A stretch of 64,000 nucleotides of DNA from positions 124,001 to 188,000 of the forward strand of contig NZ_FRBQ01000004.1 in assembly GCF_900142655.1 (NCBI RefSeq). Reading direction: 5' to 3'. The position numbers and the translations under genes were made by a program. Below, piece by piece: positions 17,083-25,987 of this stretch. How positions within the stretch are numbered: the stretch's first letter is position 1; every line of letters begins with the position of its first letter. Below the pieces are notes generated by a model. The model did not search any database. It was not told the DNA's origin and saw only the letters and a list, made by a program, of their open reading frames with translations. The stretch is from Phytopseudomonas punonensis (GTDB lineage Bacteria; Pseudomonadota; Gammaproteobacteria; Pseudomonadales; Pseudomonadaceae).

Positions 17083-18858
17083 CTAGGGCTCCACGCTGCC
17101 GGACAGGTCACTGCTAGGCGCAATGACATCGTCCTTGATCACCAGAATATCTTCCATGATCAGGTACTGCAGGTCCGAGCCGAAGAACATGTTCAGCGCA
17201 TCGGTCGGGGAGCAGATCATCGGTTCGCCACGACGGTTGAGCGAGGTGTTCAAAGACACACCGTTGCCGGTGAGCTTCTCCAGCTCCAGCATCAGGTCAT
17301 ACCAGCGAGGGTTGTATTCGCGCTTGAGGACCTGGGCACGGGAAGTGCCATCTTCGTGGACGACTTCGCTGACGCGCTCCTTCCACTCGTCGTTGACTTC
17401 GAAGGTGAAGGTCATGAACGGGCTCGGGTGGTCGACCTTGAGCATCTGTTCGGCGACGGTGTCGAGCATCGACGGGCAGAAAGGTCTCCAGCGCTCGCGG
17501 AACTTGATCTGTTCGTTAATGCGGTCAGCCACGCCAGGAATGCTCGGACAACCGATGATCGAACGACCACCAAGGGCGCGCGGGCCGAACTCCATACGAC
17601 CCTGGAACCAGGCAACCGGGTTACCGTAGACCATGATCTGGGCGATGCGCTGCGGCATGTCGTCGATCTTCTGCCATTTTGGTGCGTTCGGGTGGCGGGC
17701 GCAGGCGGCGATCACGTCCTCGTTGCTGTAGGCCGGGCCGAGGTAGACGTGTTCCATCTTCTCGACCGGCACGCCACGCTTGTGAGAAACGTAGGCAGCG
17801 GCGCCAACCGAAGTACCGGCATCGCCGGAAGCGGGCTGCACGAACAGCTCCTTGACCTCGGGACGAGCGATGATCTTCTGGTTGAGCTTAACGTTCAGCG
17901 CGCAGCCGCCGGCGAAGGCGATCTTGCCGGTTTCGCGGAGGATGTCGCCCAGATAGTAATCCATCATTTCCAGCGCCAGTTTCTCGAACAGCGCTTGCAT
18001 GCTGGCGGCGTAGTGGATGTAGGGATCATCGGCGATATCGCCTTCACGCTTGGGCCCCAGCCACTCGATCAGCTTGGGCGAGAAGTAGAAGCCCTTGCCC
18101 TTTTCCTTGTAGCGACGCAGACCGATGACGTTGGCATAGTCGGTATTGATGATCAGCTCGCCATTCTCGAACTTGGCCAGGCGCGAGAAATCGTACTTGC
18201 TGGCATCGCCATAGGGCGCCATGCCCATGACCTTGAACTCGCCGTCGAGCATTTCGAAGCCGAGGAATTCGGTGACCGCGCCATACAGGCCGCCCAGGGA
18301 ATCCGGATCGTAGAATTCCTTGATCTTGTGGATACGACCGTTCTCGCCATAGCCAAAGAAGGTGGTGGCGTACTCACCCTTGCCATCGATACCGAGGATG
18401 GCAGTCTTCTCGGTGAAGCCCGAGCAGTGATAGGCGCTGGCGGCGTGAGCCAGGTGATGCTCGACCGGCTCGATCTTGACCTTCTTGGCGTCGAAACCGA
18501 GCTGCTCCAGGCACCAGACGATCTTCTTGCGATAGCGTTTGTAGCGGCGGTTGCCCATGAGGATCGCATCGAGGGCGCGATCCGGCGCGTACCAATAACG
18601 TTTGGCGTAGTGCCAGCGCTCTTTGCCGAACAGGCTGATCGGCGCGAAAGGAATCGCCACGACATCGACGTCCGACGGCTTGATACCAGCCTGCTCCAGG
18701 CAGAACTTGGCCGACTCGTAAGGCATGCGGTTCTTCGCGTGCTTGTCGCGCACGAAGCGCTCCTCCTCGGCAGCTGCAATCAACTTACCGTCGATGTACA
18801 ACGCCGCGGAGGGGTCATGACTGAGGGCGCCGGACAGGCCAAGAATCGTCAATGCCAC
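17083..18858 (-). CDS. wapO: NodU/CmcH-type O-carbamoyltransferase (LPS core)
   Basis: The product has 591 residues. The N-terminal Kae1-like ATPase domain starts TILGLSGALSHDPSAALYID and contains AAAEEERFVRDKHAKNRMP, HHLAHAASAY near residue 130 and GIDGKGEYATTFFG. The C-terminal domain contains FQGRMEFGPRALGGRSI and FRERWRPFCPSML near residue 440. In this family the enzyme makes carbamoyl-adenylate from carbamoyl phosphate and ATP and carbamoylates a hydroxyl; in P. aeruginosa the orthologue is credited with the 7-O-carbamate on inner-core heptose II. The gene lies downstream of the kinase cluster, as in PAO1, but is followed here by a pyruvyl transferase. The symbol is recalled and less certain than the family. 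Confidence 0.9.
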   Translation of the reverse strand: MALTILGLSGALSHDPSAALYIDGKLIAAAEEERFVRDKHAKNRMPYESAKFCLEQAGIKPSDVDVVAIPFAPISLFGKERWHYAKRYWYAPDRALDAILMGNRRYKRYRKKIVWCLEQLGFDAKKVKIEPVEHHLAHAASAYHCSGFTEKTAILGIDGKGEYATTFFGYGENGRIHKIKEFYDPDSLGGLYGAVTEFLGFEMLDGEFKVMGMAPYGDASKYDFSRLAKFENGELIINTDYANVIGLRRYKEKGKGFYFSPKLIEWLGPKREGDIADDPYIHYAASMQALFEKLALEMMDYYLGDILRETGKIAFAGGCALNVKLNQKIIARPEVKELFVQPASGDAGTSVGAAAYVSHKRGVPVEKMEHVYLGPAYSNEDVIAACARHPNAPKWQKIDDMPQRIAQIMVYGNPVAWFQGRMEFGPRALGGRSIIGCPSIPGVADRINEQIKFRERWRPFCPSMLDTVAEQMLKVDHPSPFMTFTFEVNDEWKERVSEVVHEDGTSRAQVLKREYNPRWYDLMLELEKLTGNGVSLNTSLNRRGEPMICSPTDALNMFFGSDLQYLIMEDILVIKDDVIAPSSDLSGSVEP

Positions 18859-18914
18859 GGATAAAGCCTCTTAACGCGGTCACCTGATTCGGCAACCGAT
18901 ACAGTTTGATTTCA

Positions 18915-18936
18915 AAGCCCTCCCATGGGAGGGCTT
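18915..18936. terminator. 22-bp perfect palindrome overlapping the tandem-kinase stop codon
   Basis: Bases 18915-18936 form a perfect palindrome with an 11-bp arm centred on CCATGG (arm AAGCCCTCCCA). On the reverse strand it overlaps the TAA of the kinase gene (18935-18937) and is followed by only three or four T residues before GAAATC. It could be a weak terminator or RNA-stabilising hairpin between the kinase operon and the carbamoyltransferase gene. Confidence 0.5.
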
Positions 18937-20365
18937 AAGTGATAGTTGGCAAACGCCGATCAAGCTCACGATGAATGGCACTGCTGGCGGGCCAGTTGCG
19001 CAACAACCTTGCGCGATCCCGCGCATACGCAGCTTTAAAACTGCCAGCCTGACCATGGTACTGCATGGCATCCAGGTCGATCAGCGCCCAGCGGTCATCC
19101 TGCCAAAGGATATTGTTACCCTTGAAGTCTCCATGGCTGATCCGTTCACGCAGCAAGGCCGCGAACAACCGCTCCAGCGCCAACAGATCCGTCTCAGGCG
19201 GTAGCTCATTGACACCATACGGAGCAAAGCGGGCGATTATATCCACACCCGGCGTATGTTCTGTAATGAGGTAAGCCTGACGGCGTAGCCAAAGCGTGCG
19301 GCGCTCCAGCACAGCCAACGGTTTGGGCGTGGCAATGTCGAGGAAGTCCAGACGATTGCCCTCGCACCAGCTGTGCCAGGCTCGGCTGGGCCGCCAGAAC
19401 CGCCGCAGCCAGTGACCGAAGCCCTTGATGTTGTAGCGCTTGATGACCAGCGTTCGCTCAGCCACCCGAACACGCGCGACCGTGGATGAGCCACCCAATT
19501 TGAGCGGTTCGCCACTGGCAATCGCAGCATCAGGATCAACCAGGACAGGCGCCAACAGCGCATCTTCATCACGCCTCACTACCTGCAAACGAGAGGCGCC
19601 GCGCCAGACACGAAACGCTGTGCACTCGCGCTGGATCTTGGCCATAAATGCGTGCAGCCGCAGTCCACGCGCTTTAGCGACAGACTTGAGCAGCGCCTCC
19701 AATGGCAGCGCGTGCTCGCCATTGACCAGCAGGTAATGCACCAGCAACTCCTCGATGAAATCATCGATGGGGCGAGGAAACAGCGCAAAAAACAGCCCGA
19801 GATTTTCCAGCACTCGATCACGGGAAAGCGCACTTCCTGGCGTCTCGGCGCGTATACCGCCGCCGTCGATCAGGTATAGATTGCCTTCGTGGCGCAACAA
19901 ATTGTCCAGATGCAGATCTTCCTGCCATAGCCCGCGACGGTGCAGTTGCCCGATTACGCCAAGCGCCTCGCCTAATACCTGCTGCTGCATGTCACTCAGC
20001 AACGGCTCATTGGCCACCGCCTGCCATTCATCCGCGAGACTGCGCGCGCCCTCGAGAAACTCGAACAGCAGCCAGCCTCCCTCGCCTGCGCGCACGCCAT
20101 GCTCGAGCAACAACGGCGTGCATAACCCCTGCTGGGCCAGTAGTTGGGCGCCCTGAAGCTCCCGCGCAAAATGCCGTTCAGCCTTATTGCCAACCAATAC
20201 CTTGGCCAGCACAACCCGCTTCTGCCACTGTGCACGGCCCACGTAGCGCTGCCCCGGCAGCACACGCAAAAGACTGTGCAGTTCGATGGGCGTAGCGCCT
20301 GGCAGGTCCACTGACAGCGGCAGCGAGGGGCTGCGCCCCGCATCGTTTAGAAGAGCCAATTTCAT
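18935..20365 (-). CDS. Tandem-domain LPS kinase-like protein (two kinase folds)
   Basis: The product has 476 residues, twice the size of the neighbouring kinases, with two catalytic cores. Domain one (about 30-200) has the loop WQEDLHLDNLL (Asp150, Asn155) and LIDGGG (Asp167). Domain two (about 290-460) has IKRYNIKGFG, the loop ISHGDFKGNNILW and ALIDLDAMQ. Both keep the catalytic Asp and Asn, so both may be active. The P. aeruginosa neighbour of wapQ (PA5006 as I recall) occupies the same place. It overlaps wapQ by 4 bp (ATGA), and a palindrome covers its stop codon. It probably modifies core heptoses. Confidence 0.82.
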   Translation of the reverse strand: MKLALLNDAGRSPSLPLSVDLPGATPIELHSLLRVLPGQRYVGRAQWQKRVVLAKVLVGNKAERHFARELQGAQLLAQQGLCTPLLLEHGVRAGEGGWLLFEFLEGARSLADEWQAVANEPLLSDMQQQVLGEALGVIGQLHRRGLWQEDLHLDNLLRHEGNLYLIDGGGIRAETPGSALSRDRVLENLGLFFALFPRPIDDFIEELLVHYLLVNGEHALPLEALLKSVAKARGLRLHAFMAKIQRECTAFRVWRGASRLQVVRRDEDALLAPVLVDPDAAIASGEPLKLGGSSTVARVRVAERTLVIKRYNIKGFGHWLRRFWRPSRAWHSWCEGNRLDFLDIATPKPLAVLERRTLWLRRQAYLITEHTPGVDIIARFAPYGVNELPPETDLLALERLFAALLRERISHGDFKGNNILWQDDRWALIDLDAMQYHGQAGSFKAAYARDRARLLRNWPASSAIHRELDRRLPTIT

Positions 20366-21111
20366 AGGCGCTGAGCCTTGTCTTTCAAGCGTGCGGTCAG
20401 ACGCTGCAACCAGTGACTCACATCCTGCGCACTGCCCAGATAGGCGGTAAGAAAGCCTACGTGGTCCACGTCATCCCAGGGATTGGTACGACGCAGCAGC
20501 GGCTCCAGATCCTTGACCCGGTCACGCTCGCCAAGAACCAGAGGTCGGGTTTTCTCCAAGTCGATCAGTTGCGCGGTGAAACCACCATCACCTGACCGCA
20601 AGAAGATGTGCTTGGGGTAGAAACAGCCATGCACTTGCCCTCTCTCATGGACTCGCCTGGCCAGCGCGCCACAGGCAGTGACGATCGCCAGACGCTGCTC
20701 GGTCTGAAGCTGATGCCACTCGGGCAACCAGCTATCGAGATCCCGCCAGCCATCCAAGGCATGAGTGAGAAGAATGGCTCGGCGCTCACCAGCAACACGC
20801 CGCTGCGCGAAAAAGGCAGCGCTCATGGCAGGAATACCTAGGCGCTGATAACGACAAATATTGCGAAATTCGCGGGCCAGGGTCGGCTCACCCAGCGGGC
20901 GCTCCAGGCTGCGCGTCAGGTAGTTGCTCTGACGCTTCAGGTAGTAACCGCGCCCTTCCAGATCAAGGCGATAGACCGTACTCCAGCCACCACGCGGCGC
21001 CTGGTTCGGCTCATCGACCGCATGCAGTTCGAGCGCCCAGAGCGCTTCGAAGCTGGCGAGGCCATGACGCTCGAGCAGCGCGCGATCGTCGCTACCGATG
21101 AAGTCCTTCAT
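20362..21111 (-). CDS. wapQ: LPS core kinase-family protein WapQ (InaA type)
   Basis: The product has 249 residues from the ATG at 21111, which overlaps the wapP stop by 4 bp; a longer frame upstream lies wholly over wapP and was rejected. The kinase N-lobe has YYLKRQSNYLTRS near residue 57. The catalytic loop reads VHGCFYPKHIF (161-170), where Cys163 replaces the usual Asp, as I recall is normal for InaA-type proteins; QLIDLEKTRP carries Asp184. In P. aeruginosa wapQ lies between wapP and the tandem kinase, as here. It is proposed to phosphorylate inner-core heptose, but the missing Asp makes its activity uncertain. Confidence 0.85.
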   Translation of the reverse strand: MKDFIGSDDRALLERHGLASFEALWALELHAVDEPNQAPRGGWSTVYRLDLEGRGYYLKRQSNYLTRSLERPLGEPTLAREFRNICRYQRLGIPAMSAAFFAQRRVAGERRAILLTHALDGWRDLDSWLPEWHQLQTEQRLAIVTACGALARRVHERGQVHGCFYPKHIFLRSGDGGFTAQLIDLEKTRPLVLGERDRVKDLEPLLRRTNPWDDVDHVGFLTAYLGSAQDVSHWLQRLTARLKDKAQRL

Positions 21112-21845
21112 TCTCTGCCCTCGAAATAGCGGACGATCTGACGGATACGCAGCTTGTCGCTGTCGTTGAGACGCTCGCGCCGCCGGTACTGCAGATAAAA
21201 GCGCAAGCGCTGGGTGCGCGACAGGTGGTACTTGGCCACCTTGTCGAGGCAGGCCAGGTCTTTGACAATGCGCCGCCGCAAAAACGGCCCCCACCAGAAC
21301 GCCCCTGTCGGGCAATCGATGAAATACAGACGTCGGTGCTCGTCGATCAACACGTTGCGCCATTTCAGATCGTTATGGGCAAAGTGGTGATCATGCAGAA
21401 TGCGCGTGGCGCGCGCCAACTGGGCGCTGACATCCTCGACCCAGGCTCGATCGCTTAGCCGCGCGTCATCAGTGGAGGCCAGCTGCCACATGTCCATGGT
21501 GCCGACCAGCTCCTGGGTAATCAGCGCGCCACGGTGAAAAGCAGAACCCTTGCGCTCCAGCCCGTACGCGGCAATTGGCGCAGTGGGAATACCCCAGGCG
21601 GCGAAATGCTTGAGGTTCTGCCATTCGGCCTTGACCCGCGGCCTGCCAACAAAGCGCCGGGCACCCTTGCCAGCGCCGTGGTAGCGTTTGACGTAATAGC
21701 GCAGCCCACCGAACTCCACACGAATGACATCCGAGAGCGGGTCATGGGTGATGGCCTCACCTTCCAGCGCGAACACGGCATCCAGAGAAGCGAATGCCTT
21801 GGCTGCCTCGGGTGTTGCCAAGGCGGTAACGCGCCATTGACTCAT
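21108..21845 (-). CDS. wapP: LPS core kinase WapP
   Basis: The product has 245 residues. It has the RIO/WaaP-like fold, with YYVKRYHGAGKGARRFVGRP at residues 50-69 and a complete catalytic loop FAHNDLKWRNVLI (Asp159, Asn164) followed by YFIDCPTGAFWWG (Asp177). The start overlaps the waaP stop (ATGA), and the end overlaps the wapQ start by 4 bp. Position and sequence fit WapP of P. aeruginosa, a putative kinase for the inner-core heptoses next to waaP. All active-site residues are present. Acts in the cytoplasm on the nascent core. Confidence 0.88.
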   Translation of the reverse strand: MSQWRVTALATPEAAKAFASLDAVFALEGEAITHDPLSDVIRVEFGGLRYYVKRYHGAGKGARRFVGRPRVKAEWQNLKHFAAWGIPTAPIAAYGLERKGSAFHRGALITQELVGTMDMWQLASTDDARLSDRAWVEDVSAQLARATRILHDHHFAHNDLKWRNVLIDEHRRLYFIDCPTGAFWWGPFLRRRIVKDLACLDKVAKYHLSRTQRLRFYLQYRRRERLNDSDKLRIRQIVRYFEGRE

Positions 21846-22672
21846 TGCTCACCCTCCGTTTCGTACTTGCGCACGTAACGCGAGCGCAGCCGGTCGGCCT
21901 TGCGCTGCAGCCAGCGCAACAAGGCAGCCTCATCACGCAGAATCTGACGCAGTGGTCGGCTATTGCCAGCGACACGGAAATAGACCGTGAGAAACCGCAG
22001 CAGGTCACGCTGGGTCAGACCGATGTTGAGCGCCGAGAAATACAACCCGGCTAGATCCTTGTCGCGCCAGCGACGCGGCACCTCAGCACGTAACTGCGCA
22101 CGGTGGAGATCAATCACCGACAGGCGAAAGTCCTCAGTACTGAACGGTTTGTCCGTGTGCAGCAGGAAGTGGCAGATATAACAGTCGCGATGATTTACGC
22201 CAGCGGCGTGCATACGCCCGGTCATCTGCGCGACACGACTAATAAGCGCCCATTTCATCGCCGGCGCTGGCGGCTGTTCGCTCCAGTTCAACGTGAGCTG
22301 TTCAAGATCCGTAGTGGGAGCCAGCTCTTCGGTGACGATGAACGAATGCTGCTGCGCGGGATCGCTACCGCGCTCACCGTAGGCCACAGCTGTCATGGTT
22401 GGTACGCCAGCTTCGCCAAGGCGCTGAATGGCCTTCCACTCCTGGCCGGCGCCCAGTACCGGCAGACGTGCGGTGATGAGGTTCTTGAAAATTTCTCCCC
22501 AGCCGATACCGCGATGAATCTTGACGAAGTAGCCCTTACCGTTGACCTCAGTGCGCAGTGTTCGGCGTGCCTCGAGCTCACGGTAAACCTGCCCCTGCAA
22601 GCTCTCGACTTCGTCAAAGGCATCCTTGCCAGCCCATAGGGACTTGAATGGTTCAGCAAGAATCAGCTGCAT
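21842..22672 (-). CDS. waaP: LPS core heptose I kinase WaaP
   Basis: From the ATG at 22672 the product has 276 residues beginning MQLILAEPFKSLWAGKDAFD, matching the start of P. aeruginosa WaaP; the ATG four codons upstream lacks support. Lys51 in GYFVKIHRGIGWGE binds ATP. The catalytic loop HRDCYICHFLL has Asp163, the position known to be essential in WaaP, and VIDLHRAQ has Asp188. WaaP phosphorylates O-4 of heptose I; in P. aeruginosa this is considered essential for core completion and export. A 133-bp gap with no gene separates it from waaG. It overlaps wapP by 4 bp. Confidence 0.95.
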   Translation of the reverse strand: MQLILAEPFKSLWAGKDAFDEVESLQGQVYRELEARRTLRTEVNGKGYFVKIHRGIGWGEIFKNLITARLPVLGAGQEWKAIQRLGEAGVPTMTAVAYGERGSDPAQQHSFIVTEELAPTTDLEQLTLNWSEQPPAPAMKWALISRVAQMTGRMHAAGVNHRDCYICHFLLHTDKPFSTEDFRLSVIDLHRAQLRAEVPRRWRDKDLAGLYFSALNIGLTQRDLLRFLTVYFRVAGNSRPLRQILRDEAALLRWLQRKADRLRSRYVRKYETEGEQ

Positions 22673-22805
22673 AGGGTCTCTCATACGAGCCAGTGTGTTG
22701 GCAAAGCGGTGTCATACATGGGGACTGCGGCGACCCCATGCCCGCGGGCCGTGGCTCGGCACAGGTACGCGTCATCGCAGGTGTTCAGCGACGCCAACCC
22801 AGACA

Positions 22806-23927
22806 TCAGGCGTGCACCGCCAGAATCACATCAGCAGCCCGCTGCGGCATGCTGTACAGGTCGGCCGTCTCGGCGTAGGCCAGGCCATTGCGCTGCCAGG
22901 CCTCACGCCGGGCGTCGTCTGCCAGCATCTCGGCCAGCATACGGTTCAGGGTGGACTGCTCGAACGGGCTGGGCACCACACGGCCGGCGTCGGCGTCCTC
23001 TATGTAATGGGCGTAGCCACAGACATCGCTGACCAGCACCGGCAGCCCGGCGACCAGCGCTTCGAGCAGCACGGTGCCGGTGTTTTCGTTGTACGCCGGG
23101 TGGATGAGCAGGTCAGCGCCGAGCAGAAAGCGCGGGATGTCGCTGCGTCCCTTCAGAAACTTCACCTGATCGCCCAAACCGAGCGCCTTGGCTTGCACTT
23201 GGAACGGCTTGGGATCGTCCTGGCCGATAACCATCAACTGAGTGCGCTGCTTCAGTTCACCCGGCAATGCGGCCAGCGCCTTGAGGCTGCGGTCCAGGCC
23301 CTTGGTCTTGAAGCCGGAGCCGATCTGCACCAGCAAGAGATCGTTATCGCCCAACGCGAACTCGCGGCGAAACTCGGCGCGGATCTCGGCGGCATTGGCT
23401 GGCGCGCGGCGATCTTGGGCGATACCCGGCGGCAGCAGATGAAAGCGTTCGGCCGGCGTTTCGTAGTGCTTCACGAACAACGGCTGCTGTACCTCGGAAA
23501 TCATCAAAATCTCGGTGCTCGACTCGGGCGCGAACACGGCACGCTCATACTCGGCGAAATGTTTGTAGCGGCCCCAGCGGCGATACAGCGGGTTGCGCAA
23601 GGTCTGCGCCTTGTCTTCGAAGCAGCCGTCAGCGGCGTAGTACACGTCCAGGCCCGGCATCTTGTTGAAGCCGATTACCCGGTCGACCGGGCGCTCGCGC
23701 AGGTCGGCCTGCACCCAGGCGGTGAGCTTCTCGTTGCGGTGATGGTTGAACAGCGCCTTGACCGGCACCACCACGACCTCGAAACCCTCTGGCACCTCGC
23801 CTTCCCAGATCGGCGTGTAGACGCGAATGCTGTGGCCGCGCTGCTGGCACTCCAGCGCGATACGCATGAAGTCGCGCTGCAACCCGCCATAGGGAAAGTA
23901 CTTGTAGAGGATAAAAGCCAGGCGCAT
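22806..23927 (-). CDS. waaG: LPS core glycosyltransferase I WaaG (GT4)
   Basis: The product has 373 residues from the ATG at 23927 (MRLAFILYKYFPYGGLQRDF), the length and N-terminus of the WaaG family; an ATG seven codons upstream overlaps waaC. The GG of YFPYGG is part of the sugar-nucleotide pocket. The C-terminal domain has IGSGFKTKGLDRSLKALAAL near residue 205 and the E-x7-E site NENTGTVLLEALVAGLP near residue 280. WaaG adds the first outer-core hexose to heptose II; in P. aeruginosa that sugar is GalN. It sits 20 bp downstream of waaC in the inner-core operon. Confidence 0.95.
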   Translation of the reverse strand: MRLAFILYKYFPYGGLQRDFMRIALECQQRGHSIRVYTPIWEGEVPEGFEVVVVPVKALFNHHRNEKLTAWVQADLRERPVDRVIGFNKMPGLDVYYAADGCFEDKAQTLRNPLYRRWGRYKHFAEYERAVFAPESSTEILMISEVQQPLFVKHYETPAERFHLLPPGIAQDRRAPANAAEIRAEFRREFALGDNDLLLVQIGSGFKTKGLDRSLKALAALPGELKQRTQLMVIGQDDPKPFQVQAKALGLGDQVKFLKGRSDIPRFLLGADLLIHPAYNENTGTVLLEALVAGLPVLVSDVCGYAHYIEDADAGRVVPSPFEQSTLNRMLAEMLADDARREAWQRNGLAYAETADLYSMPQRAADVILAVHA

Positions 23928-23947
23928 CGGTTCTCCGCTCGGTTGCA

Positions 23948-24949
23948 TCAGTCCAGCCCCAATTCAAGCAACAGGGCATGCAGTTCGGTGAACACCCGCT
24001 GCGCCTTGAGATCATCGAAGCAGGGTTTGTCGCGATCACCCTTGCCAGCATCCGGGCCGCTGGCACACAGGTGCACTTGCGAACGCCCGTAGGCGCCAAC
24101 CCGACCAGGCAGCGTCGGGCCGTATAACGATACGGTCGGCACATCCAGCGCGGCAGCCAGGTGACCCAGGCCGGTGTCCACCGCTACACACGCCTGAGCG
24201 CCGGCAAGCACCTTGGCCACGCCTGCCAAGTTGAGTTTCGGCAGTACCGCGGCGCCTTCAATACCCTCGGCGATACGCTCAGCGCGGGCTTTCTCGGTTT
24301 CATTGCCCCAGGGCAAACGAATCGCCCAGCCCTGCTCGGCGGCCAGCTCGGCCAGCTCGCGCCAATAGGCTTCGGGCCAGTGCTTGCTGGTCCAGGTGGT
24401 GCCGTGCAGGAACACTAGATAAGGGCTCGCGGCCGGATCTGCAAGCTGGGCGCGGTTCAAACCGTAGTCGCCCAGACCGGCGGGCACGCTGTAGCCGAGC
24501 GCCTGGCCGAACAGCTGGCGTGTGCGCTCCAACGCATGCTGGGCGCGCGGCACAGAGTAAGGGCGATCATAGAAGCGCGCGGCAATCGGCTCGCGAGCCG
24601 ATTTCTTGTCGAGCCCGGCCACCGGCGCCTTGACGTAGCGAGTCAGCCAGGCGCTCTTGAACAAGCCTTGAGCGTCGATCACCAGGTCGTAGTGGCTTTC
24701 GCGCAGCCGCTGCTTGAAGCGCGACCACTCACCACTACGCAGGGCTTTCAGCGGATGCTTGCGCCAGCGCCGAATCGCCACCGGAATCACCTGGGAAACC
24801 GCCGGATGCCAGGCAGGAATCTCAGCGAAGCCCTCTTCCACCACCCAGTCGAAACGGATGCCGGGAATCGCCCGGGCCGCGTCGGTCAGGGCCGGCAACG
24901 TATGAATGACGTCGCCCAGCGATGAAGTCTTGATCACCAGCACGCGCAT
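23948..24949 (-). CDS. waaC: LPS heptosyltransferase I WaaC (GT9)
   Basis: The product has 333 residues. It starts MRVLVIKTSSLGDVIHTLPA, the GT9 signature with the catalytic-site Asp of SLGDV (Asp13), and has FHGTT-type residues in LVFLHGTTWTSKHWPEAYW near residue 175 and the donor motif AVDTGLGHLAAALDVPTVSL near residue 260. WaaC transfers L-glycero-D-manno-heptose from ADP-heptose to Kdo of Kdo2-lipid A at the inner face of the membrane. It abuts waaF with no gap (24949/24950) and precedes waaG, the usual order. Confidence 0.96.
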   Translation of the reverse strand: MRVLVIKTSSLGDVIHTLPALTDAARAIPGIRFDWVVEEGFAEIPAWHPAVSQVIPVAIRRWRKHPLKALRSGEWSRFKQRLRESHYDLVIDAQGLFKSAWLTRYVKAPVAGLDKKSAREPIAARFYDRPYSVPRAQHALERTRQLFGQALGYSVPAGLGDYGLNRAQLADPAASPYLVFLHGTTWTSKHWPEAYWRELAELAAEQGWAIRLPWGNETEKARAERIAEGIEGAAVLPKLNLAGVAKVLAGAQACVAVDTGLGHLAAALDVPTVSLYGPTLPGRVGAYGRSQVHLCASGPDAGKGDRDKPCFDDLKAQRVFTELHALLLELGLD

Positions 24950-25987
24950 TCAGTGCATGACCTCTACCGGCTCACCCGCCAGCCGCTGCAGCGCGTCGAC
25001 GGCGACCTGCGGTTCGAGCTGCACCAGACAGTTGTAATGGCCAAAGCGGCAGGTGCGTTCGAAGCAGGGACTGCATTCGATGCCCAGGCGAATGATTTCC
25101 ACCTGATCGGCGAGCGGCGGGGTGAATTGCGGCGAGGTCGAGCCATATACCGCCACCAACGGGCGATTGAGCGCGGCGGCCACGTGCATCAGCCCGGAGT
25201 CGTTGGACACCACCGAGGCGGCGCAAGACAGCAGGTCGATGGCTTGCGCCAGACTAGTCTCGCCGGACAGGTTGACGGCTTCCTCGCGCAGACCGGGAAT
25301 CAGCCGCGAACGAATATCCTCGCCCACCGGATGATCCTTCTTCGAACCGAACAGCCAGACCTGCCAGCCTTCGCGAATCTTCGCCTCGGCGACCTTGGCG
25401 TAGTGCTCGCTGGGCCAGCGCTTGGCCTCACCGAACTCAGCGCCGGGGCACAGGGCGAGCACCGGGCGATCCAGCGTCAAGCCAAAATGCGCCAGAGCTG
25501 CATCGCGGGTAGCCGGGTCAATGCTCAGCGAAGGTTTCGGATAGGGCTGCGGCAATTCGGCTCCAGCCGGGTAGGCCAGCGCCATAAAGCGCTCAATCAT
25601 CAGCGGGTAGCGATCTTTGTCGAGCTTGCGCACGTCATTGAGCAGGCCGTAGCGCATTTCGCCCTTCCAGCCGGTACGCAGCGCAATGCCCGCGAAGAAC
25701 GGCACCAGTGCCGACTTCAGCGAGTTGGGCAGCAGAATTGCCTGATCATAACGGCCCGCCAGGGACTTGCCGATGCGCCGCCGCGTAGCCAGCTCAAGCA
25801 CGCCGTGGCCCAAGGGGAAGCTCAGCGCCTGACGCACTTCGGGCATGCGCTCGAGAATCGGCCGGCTCCACTCAGGGGCCAGCACGTCGATGGCGCATTC
25901 GGGGTGGCGCATCTTCAGACACTGAAACAATGTCTGCGCCATCACCATGTCGCCTACCCACGAAGGGCCGATGATCAGAATATTCAT
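24950..25987 (-). CDS. waaF: LPS heptosyltransferase II WaaF (GT9)
   Basis: The product has 345 residues. It begins MNILIIGPSWVGDMVMAQTL, diagnostic for WaaF, with the donor-site segment VVSNDSGLMHVAAALNRPLV near residue 265 and YGSTSPQFTPPL afterwards; Cys-rich ECSPCFERTCRFGHYNCL lies near the C-terminus, as usual. WaaF adds the second heptose to the inner core. It is the first gene of the inner-core operon, starting only 43 bp from the glnE stop. In PAO1 ilvE lies between the two genes; here it is absent. Confidence 0.96.
   Translation of the reverse strand: MNILIIGPSWVGDMVMAQTLFQCLKMRHPECAIDVLAPEWSRPILERMPEVRQALSFPLGHGVLELATRRRIGKSLAGRYDQAILLPNSLKSALVPFFAGIALRTGWKGEMRYGLLNDVRKLDKDRYPLMIERFMALAYPAGAELPQPYPKPSLSIDPATRDAALAHFGLTLDRPVLALCPGAEFGEAKRWPSEHYAKVAEAKIREGWQVWLFGSKKDHPVGEDIRSRLIPGLREEAVNLSGETSLAQAIDLLSCAASVVSNDSGLMHVAAALNRPLVAVYGSTSPQFTPPLADQVEIIRLGIECSPCFERTCRFGHYNCLVQLEPQVAVDALQRLAGEPVEVMH

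Noticed and set aside
17062..18864. 600-codon open frame on the plus strand opposite the carbamoyltransferase gene
   Set aside because: It mirrors the real gene exactly, its product is a low-complexity Val/Asp/Arg/His-rich sequence without domains, and such frames are expected from GC-rich third-position bias.
21112..21363. N-terminal extension of the wapQ frame by 84 codons
   Set aside because: The extension lies wholly over wapP, is Arg/Ala-rich and has no similarity to kinases; the ATG at 21111 overlapping the wapP stop is the natural start.
22626..24092. 488-codon plus-strand frame opposite waaP-waaG-waaC
   Set aside because: It spans three well-identified genes on the other strand and shows no domain.
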